A stretch of 64,000 nucleotides of DNA from Streptomyces durmitorensis (GCF_023498005.1 NZ_CP097289.1:3596001-3660000), one strand, 5' to 3'. Positions 25,259 through 35,537 are shown, numbered from the stretch's first letter. Translations and numbers: made by a program. Notes: generated from the letters alone by a model not told the origin.

Positions 25259-26291
25259 GGAGCGTCTCCTTCCAGAAGTGGCAGGCGCTCCGGCGATGGG
25301 CGGCCAGGCCTTCGTACGTCACCTCGGCGAGCGGCGGCACATCGGTCCTGCAGATGTCCTGTGCCATCGGGCAGCGGGGGTTGAAGGCGCAGCCCGGCGG
25401 GATGTTCATGAGGTTGGGCGGCAGGCCCTTGATCGCGTAGAGCTCCTGGCCCTTCTGGTCGAGCCGGGGGATCGACTCCAGCAGGCCGCGCGTGTACGGG
25501 TGCGCGGGGGCCTTGTAGATCTCGTGGACGGGAGCCTTCTCGACGATGCGGCCCGCGTACATGACGGCGATGTTGTCGGCGACGTCCGCCACGACGCCCA
25601 GGTCGTGGGTGATGAGGATCAGGCCCATGTTCAGCTCGCGCTGGAGCTCGGCGAGCAGGTCCATCACCTGGGCCTGGACGGTCACGTCCAGGGCCGTGGT
25701 CGGTTCGTCGGCGATGATCAGCGAGGGTTCGAGCGCCATCGCCATGGCGATCATGATGCGCTGGCGCATGCCGCCGCTGAACTGGTGCGGGTACTGCCCG
25801 ACCCGTTCCTTCGCGGCCGGGATGCGCACCCGGTCCATCAGCTCGACGGCCTTGGCCTTGGCGTCCTTGCGGGACATCCCCTGGTGGACGACGTACATCT
25901 CGCCGAGCTGCTGGCCGACGCTGACCACCGGGTTCAGGGACGACAGGGCGTCCTGGAAGATCATCGCCATGCCGGCGCCGCGCGTCTTGCGCCGCTCCTC
26001 CGCCTTGAGCTTCAGGAGGTCCTGGCCCTTGAAGAGGATCTCGCCGCCGGTGATCTTTCCGGGGGGCATGTCGAGGATGCCCATGATGGCCTGCGCGGTC
26101 ACGGACTTGCCGGACCCGGACTCGCCGAGCACGGCGAGCGTCTCGCCCTCACTGACGGTGTAGTCGACGCCGTTGACGGCCTTGGCGACGCCGTCCCTGG
26201 TCCGGAACTCCACGTGCAGGTCGCGCACTTCGAGCAGCTTGGACGTCCCCGGGGTGGCCGCATCGGACGCGTCGGATGCCACGGTTGCCAT
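25245..26291 (-). CDS. Peptide ABC importer ATPase, OppD/DppD type (operon 1)
   Basis: Cytosolic ATPase of 348 residues. The Walker A is GESGSGKSV, the signature is FSGGMRQRI, the Walker B is [12 protein letters not shown], and the H-loop is LITHDLGVV. The C-terminal extension carries [18 protein letters not shown], a Cys pattern that in some DppD structures holds an iron-sulphur cluster. It begins 6 bases after the upstream permease gene and overlaps the second ATPase gene. It is paralogous to 32499-33560. Confidence 0.9.
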   Translation of the reverse strand: MATVASDASDAATPGTSKLLEVRDLHVEFRTRDGVAKAVNGVDYTVSEGETLAVLGESGSGKSVTAQAIMGILDMPPGKITGGEILFKGQDLLKLKAEERRKTRGAGMAMIFQDALSSLNPVVSVGQQLGEMYVVHQGMSRKDAKAKAVELMDRVRIPAAKERVGQYPHQFSGGMRQRIMIAMAMALEPSLIIADEPTTALDVTVQAQVMDLLAELQRELNMGLILITHDLGVVADVADNIAVMYAGRIVEKAPVHEIYKAPAHPYTRGLLESIPRLDQKGQELYAIKGLPPNLMNIPPGCAFNPRCPMAQDICRTDVPPLAEVTYEGLAAHRRSACHFWKETLHASW

Positions 26292-26297
26292 GGGCGC

Positions 26298-27275
26298 CTA
26301 CCTCAGCTTGGGGTCGAGGGCGTCGCGCACCGCGTCGCCGAGCATGATGAACGCGAGCACGGTGATGGCGAGCGCTCCGGCGGGCCAGAGCAGCATGTGC
26401 GGGGCGTTGCGGATGTACTGGGAGGCGGCCGAGATGTCGATGCCCCAGCTCACGGTCGGCGGCTTCAGACCCACGCCGAGGTACGAGAGGGTCGCCTCCA
26501 GGGCGATGTACGTGCCGAGCGCGATGGTGGCGACGACGATCACCGGCGCGACCGCGTTCGGCGCGATGTGCCGCAGGAGCATCCGCGAGTTGGAGGCGCC
26601 AAGGGCCCGCGCCGCCTGGACGTAGTCGTTCTGCTTGGCGGTGATGACGGATCCGCGGGCGATGCGCGAGAGCTGCGGCCAGCCGAGCAGGACCATGAAG
26701 CCGATCACCGGCCAGACGGTGTTGCTGGTGACGACCGACAGGAGCACCAGGCCGCCGAGCACGACGGGGATGGCGAAGAAGACGTCGGTGATCCGGGAGA
26801 GGATCGCGTCCCAGAACCCGCCGAAGAACCCCGCGAGCCCGCCGAGGACGCTGCCCAGGATCGCGACACCGAGCGTGGCGCAGACGCCGACGGTGACCGA
26901 GGCGCGGGCCCCGTACACGGTCCGCGTGTAGACGTCGCAGCCCTGTCCGTCGAAGCCGAAGGGATGCCCTGAGGTGGAGCTCTTCTGGGCGTTGGCCAGG
27001 TCGCAGTCGAGCGGGTTGCCGGAGGCGATCAGGGACGGCCAGATCGAGATGACGACGAGGAAGGCGATGATGAGGCCCGAGATGATGAAGATCGGGTTCC
27101 GTCGCAGCTCGCGCCAGGCGTCGGACCACAGGCTGCGGGCCGGGGCGGAGGGGCCGGTTCCGCCCGGGCCGCCGGGAGTCTTCTCCAGCGTCGTCCCCTC
27201 GCTCGCCGCGAGGTCCATCGCGCCGCCCGCACCGGTCGGGGCGATGGCTCCGTCTGGCTCTCGGGGTTCAGGCAT
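26298..27275 (-). CDS. Peptide ABC importer permease, OppC/DppC type (operon 1)
   Basis: Inner-membrane permease of 325 residues. A polar N-terminal tail of about 50 residues precedes the WRELRRNPIFIISGLII segment typical of DppC proteins. About six membrane helices follow. The EAA-like cytoplasmic loop that contacts the ATPase is ARALGASNSRMLLRHIAPNA. The C-terminal LGDAVRDALDPKLR is the usual end of the family. It overlaps the OppB-type gene by 8 bases. The paralogue is at 33572-34534. Confidence 0.9.
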   Translation of the reverse strand: MPEPREPDGAIAPTGAGGAMDLAASEGTTLEKTPGGPGGTGPSAPARSLWSDAWRELRRNPIFIISGLIIAFLVVISIWPSLIASGNPLDCDLANAQKSSTSGHPFGFDGQGCDVYTRTVYGARASVTVGVCATLGVAILGSVLGGLAGFFGGFWDAILSRITDVFFAIPVVLGGLVLLSVVTSNTVWPVIGFMVLLGWPQLSRIARGSVITAKQNDYVQAARALGASNSRMLLRHIAPNAVAPVIVVATIALGTYIALEATLSYLGVGLKPPTVSWGIDISAASQYIRNAPHMLLWPAGALAITVLAFIMLGDAVRDALDPKLR

Positions 27276-28191
27276 AGCGGATCCTCGGGTCGAGTACGGC
27301 GTACAGGAGGTCGACGATCAGGTTGGCCACCAGGAAGACCAGGACGAGGACGGTCACGAAGCCGACGACGGTCTGTGTGCTCTGGCGGAGAATCCCCTGG
27401 TAGAGCTGGAAGCCGACGCCGTGGATGTTGAAGATCCGCTCGGTGACGATCGCGCCGCCCATCAGCGCGCCGATGTCCGTGCCGATGAAGGTGACCACCG
27501 GGATGAGTGAATTGCGCAGCAGGTGCCGGGTGATGACGCGGCGTCTGGGCAGCCCCTTCGCGATGGCCGTGCGGACGTAGTCGGCGCGGCGGTTCTCGGC
27601 GATGGAGGTCCGGGTGAGCCGGGTGACGTACGCCAGGGAGACCGAGGCGAGGACGAGCCCCGGGACGATGAGTTCGTTCAGGGGCGCCTCCGAGGAGACG
27701 GAGGGTTTCATCACGCCCCATTCGACGCCGAGAAGGAGCTGGAGCAGCAGGCCGGTGACGAAGGTGGGGATCGCGATGACGACGAGCGTCAGGAGCAGTA
27801 CGACGGTGTCGATGGGGCGCCCGCGCCGCAGGCCCGTGACGACGCCCAGCGAGATCCCGATGACGATCTCGAAGACGATCGCGACGAGCGTCAGGCGGAT
27901 CGTGAGCGGGAAGGCCGTCGACATCAGCTCGGTGACCTTCTGCCCGTTGAAGGCGGTACCGAAGTCGCCGGTGAAGACATTGCCCATGTAGGTCGCGTAT
28001 TGCTGCCACACGGGCTTGTCGAGGCCGAATTCCTTCTTCAGCTGCTCGGCCGTCGCGGGGTCGCACTTTCGGTCCCCGCACAGGCCCGCGATGGGGTCGC
28101 CCATCACGTTCACCATCAGGAAGATCAGCAGCGTGGCGCCGAAGAAGACGGGGATCATCTGCAGCAGACGCCGGATCACATAACGTCCCAT
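27268..28191 (-). CDS. Peptide ABC importer permease, OppB/DppB type (operon 1)
   Basis: Inner-membrane permease of 307 residues. It starts MGRYVIRRLLQMIPVFFGAT, the standard DppB N-terminus, and has about six membrane helices. The EAA loop is VRTAIAKGLPRRRVITRHLL and the C-terminal end is LLYAVLDPRIRYA. An extracytoplasmic loop has a Cys pair (GLCGDRKCDP) that the operon-2 paralogue lacks. The gene begins 20 bases after the hairpin that follows the binding-protein gene. Confidence 0.9.
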   Translation of the reverse strand: MGRYVIRRLLQMIPVFFGATLLIFLMVNVMGDPIAGLCGDRKCDPATAEQLKKEFGLDKPVWQQYATYMGNVFTGDFGTAFNGQKVTELMSTAFPLTIRLTLVAIVFEIVIGISLGVVTGLRRGRPIDTVVLLLTLVVIAIPTFVTGLLLQLLLGVEWGVMKPSVSSEAPLNELIVPGLVLASVSLAYVTRLTRTSIAENRRADYVRTAIAKGLPRRRVITRHLLRNSLIPVVTFIGTDIGALMGGAIVTERIFNIHGVGFQLYQGILRQSTQTVVGFVTVLVLVFLVANLIVDLLYAVLDPRIRYA

Positions 28192-28210
28192 GAAGGGCTC
28201 CGGAAGTAAC

Positions 28211-28256
28211 GGGAGCGGTCATCCGGCGCGCATCACCGCGCCGGATGACCGCTCCC
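28211..28256. terminator. Perfect 20-bp hairpin between binding-protein and permease genes (operon 1)
   Basis: Arms 28211-28230 (starting GGGAGCGGTCATCC) and 28237-28256 are exact reverse complements over 20 bases, with a 6-base loop CATCAC. It lies within the 70-base gap between the binding-protein stop and the OppB-type start. Such hairpins act as partial terminators or 3' stabilisers that give more binding protein than membrane components. A matching hairpin occupies the same place in operon 2. Confidence 0.85.
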
Positions 28257-28261
28257 TGGCC

Positions 28262-29893
28262 TCAGCTGACCTTGATCTCGTTGTAGACCGGGACGCTGAA
28301 CTGGTTCAGCGCCACGTCGGAGACCTTGTCCGAGTAGCCGGCACTGCCGTTCTGGTACCAGAGCGGAATGACCGCCATCTGCTCGGCGAGCACCTTTTCG
28401 GCGTCCTGGAAGGTGGAGACGGCCTTTCCGGTGTCGGTCTCGGCGTTGGCCTTGTCGACGAGTTCGTCGAATTTCTTGTCGGACCACTTGCCGTCGTTGG
28501 ACGGGGCGTCCGTGTAGTACAGCGGCTGGAGGAAGTTCTGGATCAGCGGGTAGTCCATCTGCCAGCCCGCGCGCCAGGCGCCGTCCAGCTTCTGCTGGGA
28601 GGCCTTGCTGCGGAAGTCGGCGAAAGTGCCGACCGGACTTCCGACGCAGGACTTGTCATTGCCCAGGGCCTTGTTGATGGAGTTGCAGACGGCGTCGACC
28701 CATTCCTTGTGCGAGCCGGTGTCCGCGTTGTACGTGATCTTCAGCGTGCCGCCGGGGATCCCGCCGCCGTCCGCGATCAGCTTCTTCGCCTGGTCCGCGT
28801 CGTACTTGCAGGGGTCGCCGCAGAGCCCGGACTTGTAGCCGCCGGCCTCGCCGAGCACCGGCGACGTCCAGTCGGTGGCGGGGGTACGGGTCTTCTGGAA
28901 GATGGTCTCGGTGATCTGCTCACGGTTGATCGCCATGGAGAGCCCCTGACGGACCTTCTCCATTCCGGCCTTCGACCACTTGCTGTCGTAGAACGGGAAG
29001 GCGAGGGTCTGGATGATGCCCGCAGGGGTGTTGATGTAGCGGTCACCCAGGTCGTTCTTGGCGTTCTTGAGCTGCGATGCGGGAACGTCGTCGACGAGGT
29101 CGAGGTTGCCCGCCATCAGGTCCGTGTAGGCGGTGTTGTTGTCGGTGTAGACCTTCAGGTCCACACCGCCGTTCCGCGCCTTGTCCTCACCGGTGTACCC
29201 GTCCCATTTCCGCAGGGACATCTTGGATCCCTTGGCGTACGAGTCCACGGTGTACGGACCGTTTCCGACGGGCTTGGCGAGCCACGCGTCGTGGTCGTCG
29301 TAGAACGCCTTGGGCAGCGGCGCGAAGGCCGGATAGCCGAGGGTCTTGGGCCAGGTCGAGAACTTCTGCGTGAGCTTGACGGTGAAGGTGGTGTCGTCGA
29401 CGACCTTCAGTCCGGAGAGCGTGTCGGCACTGGCGTCACCCTTCTCCGGGTGGACCTTGTCGTAGCCCTCGATATAGCCGAAGAAGTAGGCGTTCTTCTG
29501 GTTGTTCTTGAGGTGGGCGCCGTAATTCCAGGCGTCGACGAAGGACTTGGCGGTGATCTTCTCGCCGTTGCTGAACTTCCAGCCGTCCTTGATCTTCACG
29601 GTGAAGTTCTGCGAGTCCTTGGTGTCGATCTTCTCGGCGACCATGTTCTTGGCCTCGCCGGTCTTCGGGTCGTACCGCATGAGACCGCGGAAGATCATGT
29701 CGAGCACCTTGCCGCCCTGCACCTCATTGGTGTTGGCGGGCTCCAGCGGGTTCTGCGGATCCCCCCACGAGGAGCCCACGATCCCGGAGCCGTCGCCGCC
29801 ACCGCCGCTGTCCCCGCCTCCACCGCAGGCGGTCGCCGCGAGTGCGACGGTCACCGCGCATGCGGCCCACTTGGCGTGCGTGGCTCCACGCAT
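28262..29893 (-). CDS. Peptide ABC importer substrate-binding lipoprotein (operon 1)
   Basis: Family-5 extracellular solute-binding protein of 543 residues. A lipoprotein signal ends at Cys23 (VALAATAC), followed by a Gly/Ser linker. The family signature region reads MIFRGLMRYDPKTGEAKNMV, then GWKFSNGEKITAKSFVDAWN. I chose the ATG at 29893 because a GGGAGG site lies just upstream; an in-frame ATG further back (29962) has no support. It opens the operon. It is paralogous to the protein at 35538-37163, with near-identical signal peptides. Peptide binding is inferred from the family; developmental peptide uptake (as in BldK) is possible but not shown. Confidence 0.9.
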   Translation of the reverse strand: MRGATHAKWAACAVTVALAATACGGGGDSGGGGDGSGIVGSSWGDPQNPLEPANTNEVQGGKVLDMIFRGLMRYDPKTGEAKNMVAEKIDTKDSQNFTVKIKDGWKFSNGEKITAKSFVDAWNYGAHLKNNQKNAYFFGYIEGYDKVHPEKGDASADTLSGLKVVDDTTFTVKLTQKFSTWPKTLGYPAFAPLPKAFYDDHDAWLAKPVGNGPYTVDSYAKGSKMSLRKWDGYTGEDKARNGGVDLKVYTDNNTAYTDLMAGNLDLVDDVPASQLKNAKNDLGDRYINTPAGIIQTLAFPFYDSKWSKAGMEKVRQGLSMAINREQITETIFQKTRTPATDWTSPVLGEAGGYKSGLCGDPCKYDADQAKKLIADGGGIPGGTLKITYNADTGSHKEWVDAVCNSINKALGNDKSCVGSPVGTFADFRSKASQQKLDGAWRAGWQMDYPLIQNFLQPLYYTDAPSNDGKWSDKKFDELVDKANAETDTGKAVSTFQDAEKVLAEQMAVIPLWYQNGSAGYSDKVSDVALNQFSVPVYNEIKVS

Positions 29894-29910
29894 GGAGAGC
29901 CTCCCTTTCA

Positions 29911-29931
29911 GGCCTAAGTCCGACTTAGGCC
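29911..29931. promoter_or_regulatory. Perfect palindrome 17 bases upstream of the operon-1 binding-protein gene
   Basis: GGCCTAAGTC-C-GACTTAGGCC is a perfect 10-bp inverted repeat with one central base. It ends 17 bases before the ATG at 29893, directly beyond the ribosome-binding site. It is AT-richer in the middle than the surrounding DNA. It could be a repressor operator or an mRNA hairpin limiting translation. No similar sequence is seen in front of operon 2. Confidence 0.5.
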
Positions 29932-30019
29932 CAAATACACCGCAGTGCGTGGCTCTCCGCATCTTTATGGGGTCTTTCCGGGGCTAGTAGGACCGGGGAA
30001 ACCCTCGGATGCCGCTGCG

Positions 30020-30679
30020 TCATCCGCGCCGCCCCTCCACCTCGATCTCCACCACGGACACCCAGCCGCGCCACCGCTCGACGCTGACGCGGAGCCGTGA
30101 GGAGGACTCCGTGGTGCCGGACCAGTACGGGTCCGGCCCGGCCGCGTGCTCCCGCAGACCGCATTCGGTCAGCGCGGCGCGCAGGAGGGACACCTCGTCC
30201 GCCGCGACGGACTCACTGTCGTACTCGGTGACCCGCTGCCTGGCGGTGGCGCCCTTGTCGCCGTAGTACTCCGTGCCGTACTGCACCTGGCTCGGCGCCT
30301 TCCGTCCGGGGTCCGAGCCCGGGCAGCTGTCGTCCCCGCCCACCTTCGGCAGCGGCAGGTCCACCATCACCTCCTCCTCCATGCTCTTCCAGCGCCACTT
30401 CGCGGCCTGCGGCATCAGCTCGGGCGACAGGAGCCGCACGACACCGCCCACCTTGAAGGGGTTCGCCGTCGGCGTGGCCGCGGGCCGCACCTCCCTGCCG
30501 TCACCGCCGATCCCCCCGGAGGCCACGCCCCACGTCAGCGCCCCCGTCACCGCCACGGCGACAGCCACTCCCCCGGCGACCCGCCGCCGCGCGGTCCGCC
30601 TCTCGCCGCGCGCCCGCAGCTCGGCCCCGCTCGGCATCCGTACCGTGACGTCGTCCAGCAGCTCTTCGACCTCAGCCAT
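30020..30679 (-). CDS. Membrane-anchored protein of unknown function, co-transcribed with an ECF sigma factor
   Basis: Protein of 219 residues. A cytoplasmic segment of about 32 residues (LLDDVTVRMPSGAELRARGE) precedes one membrane helix (about 34-54, VAGGVAVAVAVTGALTWGVA). An outer domain of about 160 residues follows, with two Cys (SCPGSD; ECGLRE) that may form a disulphide. It overlaps the sigma factor gene by 8 bases. Position suggests an anti-sigma or sensor role, but the His-x3-Cys-x2-Cys zinc motif of classical anti-sigma factors is absent. I do not recognise a family. Confidence 0.7.
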   Translation of the reverse strand: MAEVEELLDDVTVRMPSGAELRARGERRTARRRVAGGVAVAVAVTGALTWGVASGGIGGDGREVRPAATPTANPFKVGGVVRLLSPELMPQAAKWRWKSMEEEVMVDLPLPKVGGDDSCPGSDPGRKAPSQVQYGTEYYGDKGATARQRVTEYDSESVAADEVSLLRAALTECGLREHAAGPDPYWSGTTESSSRLRVSVERWRGWVSVVEIEVEGRRG

Positions 30680-31217
30680 GGTGGGCCGCCCCTTCCGCGG
30701 TGAAAGCAGTCGTGTCGGTCAGGCGCTTCCCCAGCGCCTTGCGGGCCCGGCTCAGCCGGGTGCGGACCGCCCCGTTCGACGCGCCCGTCTCTCGGGCGAC
30801 CTGGTCCACGGGAAGGTCGAGCAGGTGGTGCAGCACCACCACCTGGCGCTGCTGGGCCGGCAGTTCACGCAGCGCCTCCACCAGCGCGACCCGGTCCGCC
30901 GACAACTCGGGCACGTCGGCCGCGGCTCCGTGCCGGAACTGCGCCCGCAGCCGGCTCCTGGTCCGCCGCCACGCGCTGATGGCCAGCCGGGACGCCACCG
31001 TGCGGACCCACGGCAGGGGATCACCCTCCCGCGTCAGCCGCTCCCACCGCTGCCAGGCCCGCACATACGCCTCCTGCACCGCGTCCTCCGCCTCCGCCAG
31101 ATCACCGGTCATCGCATAGACCGTGGCGACCAGCCTCTTGGCGGTGGCGGCGTAGAACGCGTCGAACTCCGCGGAGTGGTCCGCGTAGTGGTCCGCATCT
31201 TCCGGCCGTGTCGTCAT
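30672..31217 (-). CDS. ECF RNA polymerase sigma factor (SigE-family annotation type)
   Basis: Protein of 181 residues. Region 2 is about 17-85 (FDAFYAATAKRLVATVYAMT, then AEDAVQEAYVRAWQRWERL). Region 4 is about 115-170 (LRELPAQQRQVVVLHHLLDL, then SNGAVRTRLSRARKALG). It corresponds to the group often named 'SigE family' in Streptomyces databases, which is not the same as S. coelicolor SigE itself. It lies between two peptide importer operons, after a strong terminator, so it has its own promoter. It is co-transcribed with the membrane protein gene at 30020. The target regulon is unknown. Confidence 0.88.
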   Translation of the reverse strand: MTTRPEDADHYADHSAEFDAFYAATAKRLVATVYAMTGDLAEAEDAVQEAYVRAWQRWERLTREGDPLPWVRTVASRLAISAWRRTRSRLRAQFRHGAAADVPELSADRVALVEALRELPAQQRQVVVLHHLLDLPVDQVARETGASNGAVRTRLSRARKALGKRLTDTTAFTAEGAAHHG

Positions 31218-31290
31218 CGTCCCCGTCCGTCCACAGGTTCCGCTTCTGACTTGGACACGCTCGGCGGCGCCCAGACGTTACGCACGAAAA

Positions 31291-31328
31291 TGGGGGCGCC
31301 CGGAACCGAGTGGTTCCGGGCGCCCCCA
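31291..31328. terminator. Strong terminator of peptide importer operon 2
   Basis: TGGGGGCGCCCGGAACC (31291-31307) pairs perfectly with GGTTCCGGGCGCCCCCA (31312-31328) around the 4-base loop GAGT. On the minus strand the stem is followed by TTTTCG, a short U-tract, so this is a good intrinsic terminator for the operon ending at 31358. It separates that operon from the sigma factor gene. Confidence 0.85.
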
Positions 31329-31357
31329 TCGCGTACGGCCAAAAGCCGAGGCCGAGA

Positions 31358-32498
<1,141 letters not shown>

Positions 32499-32506
<8 letters not shown>

Positions 32507-33560
32507 GGATCGTCTCCTTCCAGAAGTGGCACGCGCTGCCGCGGCCCGGCATCTCCGAGCCGTCCTGCTCGGCCACCGGCACCAGGGCCGGAATGTCCGT
32601 ACGGCAGATGTCCTGCGCCTTGGGACAGCGCGGGTTGAAGGCACAGCCGGACGGAATGTGGAGCAGGTTGGGCGGTAGACCCTTGATCGCGTAGAGCTCC
32701 TGGCCCTTCTGGTCGAGACGGGGAATCGACTCGAGCAGACCGCGCGTGTACGGGTGCGCGGGGCGCTTGTAGAGCTCGTGGACCGGGGCCGTCTCGACGA
32801 TCCGGCCCGCGTACATCACCGCGATCTTGTCGGCGACGTCCGCGACCACACCCAGGTCGTGGGTGATCAGGATCAGCCCCATGTTGTACTCGCGCTGAAG
32901 ATCGGCCAGCAGGTCCATGACCTGCGCCTGGACCGTCACGTCCAGAGCCGTGGTGGGCTCGTCCGCGATGATCAGGTCCGGCTCCAGGGCGAGCGCCATC
33001 GCGATCATGATGCGCTGGCGCATACCGCCGGAGAACTGGTGCGGGTAGTCGTTCACCCGCTCCTTGGCGGCCGGGATCTTCACCCGCTCCATGAGCTCGA
33101 TGGCCTTGGCCTTGGCCTGCTTGCGGCTCATGCCCTCGTGCACCCGGAACATCTCGCCGAGCTGATAGCCCACCGAGAGCACGGGGTTGAGCGACGACAG
33201 GGCGTCCTGGAAGATCATCGCGATCTTGCGGCCGCGGATCTTCCTGCGCTCCTCGTTGGACATCTTGAGCATGTCCTGGCCGCGGAAGAGGATCTCGCCC
33301 TGCGGGATCCTGCCGGGCGGCATGTCGAGGATGCCCATGATGGCCTGGGCCGTCACGGACTTGCCGGAGCCCGACTCACCGAGGACGGCGAGCGTCTCGC
33401 CCGCGTCCACGCTGTAGTTGACGCCGTTGACGGCCTTGACCTCGCCCTCGCCGGTGTGGAACTCGACGTGCAGGTCCTTGACGTCCAGGAGCCTGCCGCC
33501 CTTTTCCTCGCCCGAGCGGGGGGCGGGAACCGAGTCTTCCTTGATGTCGATGCTGGTCAT
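32499..33560 (-). CDS. Peptide ABC importer ATPase, OppD/DppD type (operon 2)
   Basis: Cytosolic ATPase of 353 residues. The Walker A is GESGSGKSV, the signature is FSGGMRQRI, the Walker B is [12 protein letters not shown], and the C-terminal Cys motif is [18 protein letters not shown]. It is highly similar to the protein of 25245-26291, so the two operons arose by duplication of a whole unit or by close lateral gain. It starts 11 bases after the permease stop. Confidence 0.9.
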
Positions 33561-33571
33561 TTACGCCTCCC

Positions 33572-34534
33572 TCAGCGCAGCTTCGGGTCGAGGGCTTCGC
33601 GTACGGCGTCACCCATCATGATGAACGCCAGCACCGTGATACTCAGCATTCCTGCCGGGAAGAACAGCGTGTGCGGGTTGTTCCGGATGTCCTGCGTCGC
33701 CTTGGAGATGTCGCCACCCCAGGAGATCGCGTCGTCGGCGAGGCCGAGGCCCAGGTACGACAGCGTCGACTCGGCGACGATGTACGTACCGAGCGAGATG
33801 GTCGCCACGACGATCACGGGAGCCAGCGCGTTCGGCAGGATGTGGCGGAAGAGGATCCGCTTCGTCCCGGCGCCGAGCGCACGCGCCGCCACCACGTAGT
33901 CGGCGTGCTTGGTGGTGATGACCGCACCGCGCATCACGCGGGCGATCTGCGTCCAGCCCAGGAAGGCGAGGGCGCCCATGACGACCCACACCGTGCGGTT
34001 GGTGAAGGCGTTCAGGACGACCATGGCGCCCAGCAGGAACGGGATGCCGAAGAACACGTCCGTGAGCCGGGAGAGCAGGCTGTCCCAGAAGCCGCCGAAG
34101 TAACCGGCGAGCATGCCGCACAGGCCGCCGAACAACGTGACGAGGACGGTCACGCCGACGCCGACGAGGATCGAGTTCCGCGTGCCGTAGACGACACGGG
34201 AGTAGATGCTGCGGCCCTGGCGGTCGAACCCGAACCAGTCGGCCTGGAAGAAGTGGCCGAGCTCCGGCGGCTTCAGGAAGTCGTTGGCCAGGTCGCCGCT
34301 GGTCGGGTCCGTGCTGGTGAACAGGCCGGGCACGAGCGCGACCATGGCCAGGACCACGATGAGCACCGCGGAGATCATGAAGAGCGGATTGCGGCGAAGG
34401 TCCCGCCAGGCATCCGCCCCGAGGCTGCGGGGCTTCCCGGGCGCCGGCGTCGCGGACACCGCGGCACCTGCCACGACTTCGTCCTGCGCCGCGGCCTTCT
34501 CGTCCGTGGTGGAGGTCTTGGTGAGGTCAGGCAT
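33572..34534 (-). CDS. Peptide ABC importer permease, OppC/DppC type (operon 2)
   Basis: Permease of 320 residues. The N-terminal cytoplasmic tail is Thr/Ala-rich (DLTKTSTTDEKAAAQDE) and leads into WRDLRRNPLFMISAVLIV. About six membrane helices follow. The EAA loop is ARALGAGTKRILFRHILPNA and the C-terminal end is MGDAVREALDPKLR. It overlaps the OppB-type gene by 8 bases, exactly as in operon 1. Confidence 0.9.
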   Translation of the reverse strand: MPDLTKTSTTDEKAAAQDEVVAGAAVSATPAPGKPRSLGADAWRDLRRNPLFMISAVLIVVLAMVALVPGLFTSTDPTSGDLANDFLKPPELGHFFQADWFGFDRQGRSIYSRVVYGTRNSILVGVGVTVLVTLFGGLCGMLAGYFGGFWDSLLSRLTDVFFGIPFLLGAMVVLNAFTNRTVWVVMGALAFLGWTQIARVMRGAVITTKHADYVVAARALGAGTKRILFRHILPNALAPVIVVATISLGTYIVAESTLSYLGLGLADDAISWGGDISKATQDIRNNPHTLFFPAGMLSITVLAFIMMGDAVREALDPKLR

Positions 34535-35456
34535 AACGGATCCTCGGGTCCAGGACCGCGTAAAGCAGGTCGACGATCAGGCTGGCTATGAGGTAGACGA
34601 TCACCAGGACGGTGACGACACCGACGATGACCGCGCCCTCACGGCGGGCGAGAGCCTGGAAGAGGAGGTTGCCGACGCCCGTCACGTTGAAGATGCCCTC
34701 GGTGATGACCGCGCCACCCATCAGGGTGCCGATGTCCGTGCCGAGGTAAGTCACCACGGGGATCAGCGAGTTGCGCAGCAGATGCCGGGTGACGATGCGC
34801 TGGCGCGGCAGTCCCTTGGCGACAGCGGTCCGCATGTAGTCGGCCGACCGGTTCTCGGCGATCGACGTACGCGTCAGTCTCGCCACGTACGCGAGGCCGA
34901 CCATGCCGAGCACGATCGCGGGGACCAGCAGCTGGCTCATGCTCTCGGAGTCCTGGACCGTGGGTGTGATCCACCCCAGCTCGTTGCCGAAGAACAGCTG
35001 GCACAGCAGTCCGATGACGAAGATCGGAACGGAGATCACGAGGAGCGTGAACAGCGTCACGGTGTTGTCGACGAACCGGCCGCGCCGCACACCGGCGAGA
35101 ACGCCGAGCGTGATGCCGACGATGAGCTCGAACGTCCAGGCCATGGAGGCCAGTCGCATCGAGACCGGGAACGCCTGGGAGATCTCGTCGAGGACCGGCC
35201 GGTTACCGGCGATGGTCTTGCCGAAGTCTCCTTGCAGAAGGCCGCCCATGTAGTGCAGATACTGCTGCCAGAGCGGCAGATCCAGACCTCGGTCGTGGCG
35301 AATCTGCGCCACCTGCGCCGGGTCCGGCGGCTTGTCTCCCCACAGCGCCCGCACGGGGTCGCCGGGGAGCACGTTGACCATGATGAAGATCAACAGGGTT
35401 GTCCCGATGAAAACCGGGATCATCTGGAGCAGTCGCCGCGCGACATAACGCCCCAT
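34527..35456 (-). CDS. Peptide ABC importer permease, OppB/DppB type (operon 2)
   Basis: Permease of 309 residues. It starts MGRYVARRLLQMIPVFIGTT and has about six membrane helices. The EAA loop is MRTAVAKGLPRQRIVTRHLL and the C-terminal end is LLYAVLDPRIRYA, shared with the operon-1 copy. The outer loop reads WGDKPPDP and lacks the Cys pair found in the paralogue. It starts 26 bases beyond the hairpin that follows the binding-protein gene. Confidence 0.9.
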   Translation of the reverse strand: MGRYVARRLLQMIPVFIGTTLLIFIMVNVLPGDPVRALWGDKPPDPAQVAQIRHDRGLDLPLWQQYLHYMGGLLQGDFGKTIAGNRPVLDEISQAFPVSMRLASMAWTFELIVGITLGVLAGVRRGRFVDNTVTLFTLLVISVPIFVIGLLCQLFFGNELGWITPTVQDSESMSQLLVPAIVLGMVGLAYVARLTRTSIAENRSADYMRTAVAKGLPRQRIVTRHLLRNSLIPVVTYLGTDIGTLMGGAVITEGIFNVTGVGNLLFQALARREGAVIVGVVTVLVIVYLIASLIVDLLYAVLDPRIRYA

Positions 35457-35482
35457 TGGTGCCTCCGTCCAATCCGGAGCCG

Positions 35483-35521
35483 CCCGAAGCGACGCCCGGG
35501 ATCGCCGGGCGTCGCTTCGGG
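35483..35521. terminator. Perfect 17-bp hairpin between binding-protein and permease genes (operon 2)
   Basis: CCCGAAGCGACGCCCGG (35483-35499) pairs perfectly with CCGGGCGTCGCTTCGGG (35505-35521) around a 5-base loop. It occupies the same place as the operon-1 hairpin at 28211-28256 but its sequence is unrelated, so the structure rather than the sequence is conserved. Confidence 0.85.
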
Positions 35522-35537
35522 AACTGGCCTCCGACGC

